Origin: Brachionus plicatilis
Taxonomy: Eukaryota > Rotifera > Eurotatoria > Ploima > Brachionidae
Direction: 5' to 3'
NCBI GenBank assembly: GCA_010279815.1
Contig: QEOQ01000207.1
Span: 406,962-470,961 of the forward strand
DNA length: 64,000 nt
In this document: in pieces, positions 60,983 to 64,000 of the stretch
Position numbering within the stretch: position 1 is the first letter of the stretch
Layout of the letters: every line of letters begins with the position of its first letter
Translations under genes and position numbers: made by a program
The notes under the pieces: generated by a model
Databases searched by the model: none
The model's input: only the letters and a program-made list of their open reading frames with translations
Told to the model about the DNA's origin: nothing

Positions 60983-61110
60983 CAAAGAGTTAAGTCCCAA
61001 GTCTAGTCCAAGTCCGGAAAAATTCTGAGCTTAGACTTTTATTTTTTTCTTTTAAAAAAAGTCAATAAAGTCCGACTTTGACTTTATTTTGGGACTTTTA
61101 AATAACTCTG
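60983..61110. mobile_element. hAT-like MITE (about 128 bp)
   Basis: Mirrored AAGTCCCAAGTC / GACTTTATTTTGGGACTT blocks end in TAAATAACTCTG at 61110, as in the copy at 6800-6929. The left tip is altered (CAAAGAGTTAAGTCCC). No clear octamer duplication. Confidence 0.55.
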
Positions 61111-62854
61111 TATAAAACCACAAACAATTTTATAAAAAAAATATATATAAAGATAGAGTCGGCTTAGACCCAAAATCGACTAATCATTTATCATTTTTTT
61201 ATGATTAATTAATTCTATGACTTTTAATAAATTTAAATTTGAAAAAATTTCTTACTAAAATTTTCAAAAAAAATTTGACATAGTATAAGATCATACTCAT
61301 AGCAAAAAGAATACATATAAGTATACATGAAAAAACAAAATATTCAATATTTTTTTCTCAAAAAATAAAAAACAAAAAAAACATAATTTGATGAAAAAAA
61401 AAATTTTTTTTAACCATTACTAAATGAAGTTAATTTTAAATTTTTTGCTAAACGAAAAAAAAAATTCAAACACAGACTACACAGGAGTCTAACTGAAAAA
61501 TTATTTTCCAACAACAACAGCAAAAAAATAAAAACTAAACCTAATTGAAGTAACCTTTTTGTGCGGCCTGCAAATAACGGATAATTACGACTCTAATTAA
61601 CTTCAACTTTACCTGTTTGAAATTACACTTGATATTTAGAAACAATTGTACGGTAACAAAACACATGCATTCAAAATTAAAAATTCAGTCTAAATTTTGG
61701 AATAAGTTAAAAAATAAAAAAAAAGAGAAAAAAAAATTTCTTGCTGTTGTCAGACAACTTTTGAACAAATTTTGGCCTAAAACGGATATGAACTTTGAGC
61801 TGAGAAACTCAATACAGATAACACCAGAGCCAAAGCACTAGCGTTCAGTAGAATTTAGCTAATTAATCAGGATAAGATATCTATAATCAGTAATCGAATA
61901 TGATGTTATTTTAAGATAAATGAATTTGTGTAGAATAAAAACAACTCGACCACACACACACACATTCTAATTTGGTCATTTCATTTTGAGTGTTTGAATC
62001 CGAAGAAAAAGCGTTCTCGCTGAGCTAATGAACTAAAAAAATTCATCTATCTATTCAAAAAAGTCTCAATTAAACAAAATGCTCATTTTTTAAAGTTTTA
62101 TTTAAAAAAAAAAAATTTTTAATCATTTAAATTTTTATAATTTTTAAATTGAGGAAACTATTTTTTGTTGGTATAGCCATTTAGGCCAACTTAACAAAGC
62201 GCTATACGAACAAAAAAAGCTTTACTTGATTTAAAAATTGTAAAAATTTAAATAATTCAAAAAAAAAATTTAAATAAAAAAAATGGACTAGAAGGTAGGT
62301 AGATGTTGGCTGTGAATGAAGCATGGTCTTTGGGGTTGAGTGAGCATGGCTGCGAAAAACAAATGCTGGATGGTGAAGGACGGTGATGGATGGTGAGGTT
62401 AGGGCAGAAGTGGCAGTGGGGATGGAGACGAGTGTAGGTTGCGCGCACACGGTGTGCTTGATGAAACGCACGCAACACAATTATGTAAAAATATTTTCAA
62501 ATATAGAAGCTAGCAAAATTTAGAAGAGACGTTTATAGATTACATGATTCTAGCTAAATCCAAGCGATTATTAGATTACTTTACGAATGCACACACACAT
62601 CCAATCATTCTCATACGTCCTCACTTCGTCTTCCAAAAGTAAGAGAACAATTGGTAACAAAAATGAAAACATTCATTTTACATTGGGGTGTATGTTAGAA
62701 ACCTATCGACAAAAAGAGACGCTATGCTCTCTGAATTGAAAGCATGTGGACGCTTGCTTTTCGCGCGTTTCTCTCTCAAGTCTTTACTCTAGCAATAAAA
62801 GTGTATAAATTAGAATGAAAAATTGCGAATAGAATGGAAAAAGAATTCTTTTTT

Positions 62855-62885
<31 letters not shown>

Positions 62886-64000
62886 TAATTGTTGTTGTTG
62901 TTTTTATTCACACACACAAACACATATTTACAGGCAAAGTATGCTTAGTAAGCAAGTAAGCTTTTATTTTTGGAGATCTGCCATGTTCAACTATTTGCAA
63001 GAGGAGAGAGCTACACTTTTAGAAATTTTTTCTTGTTTGAATGAACGAACACGTTTTGTGTTACGCCATTCAATAGTAGCCGGACTGGATTGATTTGAAG
63101 CGCATGCTAGCTAGCTCAAGAGGTAGTTTGGTGTATGGCTTAAGCTTTTTCTTTCTTTCTCTCTCTCGCTCTCCGCTTTACAAATAGGCAACCAAAGCGA
63201 TGCCAGTGGTGGCACAGTGACAGCTACAAATGTTCTCCGTGAATAACAGATAATTATGATAATTTATCAATCGAGGAATCATAGAAGCATTTTTTCTTTT
63301 TCAGATAAACTTTCATTTGAACAGATAAATTTTTGTTTGTTTTATGTATGTGTGTGTGTGTGAGTTGGAACCCAAAATTAGGTTAACTCTTTTTAATTAT
63401 TTCTGAAAAATATTAACTGATCAAGATGATTCCACATAGAGAGAGAGAGAGAACGTGTTTCAACTAGAAGTTACCTACTTGTTTTTATTAATAAATTCTC
63501 TCTTCTTCTCCTTTTTTTTTGTTGTTTGACTTTAGCCTAATTTTTTTGCTAAGGTAAACGATTATCTGTGCAAATATTTCTTTTAATCAAACCAGCTTGT
63601 TATCTCTCTCTTTCAAAAATTTCTCTTTCTCTCTGTTCCAAATACCTTAATTGGAGAACAGGTATGCAAATTTGGCCCGAATTTGTTTCTAATTAATTCT
63701 AATATTATCTGTGTGCTGCCACTACCTGATAACAAAACAAAATTTAAAGTGAAAAATTATGTTCACAAACAAGAATTTTTGAAGACTTTGAGCAAGAGTC
63801 GGTGAACATTTTTTTGGCGTAGTTGCACAACTTGCGCGTACATGCATCAGGTACCAAAATAGCCAGCGCACCAAACAATCAAAGACACAAGGCTAATCCC
63901 AGCGTTATTTTAAGCTGCCAAAGACTAACAGTAAAATTTAGAAACGCCAACAACATATGAAATAAAATTTTATTTTTTCTTTCTATAAATAGAGCTCTTT
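61111..64000. other. gene-poor tail rich in microsatellites
   Basis: Short CA/TG runs (about 61952, 62589, 62911, 63348), GA/CT runs (about 63155, 63438, 63603) and a poly-T/C tract (62847-62890). From about 62280 to 64000 base composition is more mixed than elsewhere, with a G-rich purine stretch at 62285-62450. No ORF was supported. It could be upstream control sequence or an intron of a gene beyond the window. Confidence 0.4.

Noticed and set aside
62202..62480. Two overlapping minus-strand ORFs of 92 and 73 aa
   Set aside because: Both arise from a purine-rich low-complexity stretch and have no protein-like pattern or family resemblance.
63108..63140. let-7-like word AGAGGTAGTTTGGTGTATGG
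   Set aside because: It differs from let-7 at several positions and no matching hairpin arm was found on either side.

Overview
The window is a piece of a very AT-rich eukaryotic nuclear genome. It carries spliced genes with GT-AG introns, two nuclear tRNA genes and many decayed transposons. The protein set (catalase with a peroxisomal-type C-terminus, EXTL3-type glycosyltransferase, DC-STAMP/RING protein, two atlastins, rhodopsin-like GPCR, RpL18a, RRP41, TANGO2) indicates an invertebrate animal. The AT bias, short introns and several intronless genes would fit a monogonont rotifer, but that is an inference from style, not from a diagnostic marker.

Layout. 0.7-2.4 kb: TANGO2-like gene (+). 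3.9-4.8 kb: unrecognised 299-aa ORF (+). 5-7 kb: transposon ends, including a short hAT-like MITE. 7.3-9.6 kb: intronless EXTL3-type gene (+). 10.3-17 kb: transposon nest. It holds a CR1/L2-like LINE relic (-) split by a TTAA-flanked piggyBac-like MITE, then a 5.3-kb inverted-repeat element with a perfect 8-bp target duplication, which itself contains a dead two-ORF LINE (-). 17.2-20.3 kb: four-exon catalase (-) with a fold-back MITE filling one intron. 20.6-21.8 kb: four-exon aldo-keto reductase (+). 22.1-26 kb: second transposon nest (LINE ends, a pogo/Tigger-like end, a Tc1 transposase pseudogene inserted in a LINE relic, and a second Tc1-like relic). 28.6-31.9 kb: intronless GPCR and DC-STAMP-domain genes (+), followed 21 bp later by tRNA-Leu(UAA). 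32.4-34 kb: 1.58-kb inverted-repeat element. 35.3-38.7 kb: nine-exon atlastin A (-), with an identical tRNA-Leu(UAA) just upstream. 39.6-42.1 kb: small MITE, retroelement relic and hairpins. 42.5-45.6 kb: five-exon atlastin B (-). 46.8-47.2 kb: small protein with a myristoylation-type N-terminus (-). 51.5-53.6 kb: RpL18a (-) and RRP41 (+), divergently arranged. 53.6-55.4 kb: hAT-like ends and a large inverted repeat. 58.9-59.7 kb: compositionally distinct transcript-like segment with an 81-aa ORF. The remaining tail to 64 kb has microsatellites and a few small ORFs but no recognised gene.

The genes do not form a pathway. They are independent housekeeping or membrane genes, grouped only as a tandem atlastin pair and a divergent RpL18a/RRP41 pair. 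Splice sites were placed by eye from GT-AG signals, frame continuity and remembered family sequence. I did not find a clearly new multi-gene system. The most unusual content is the set of nested, non-autonomous inverted-repeat families and the divergent tandem atlastins.
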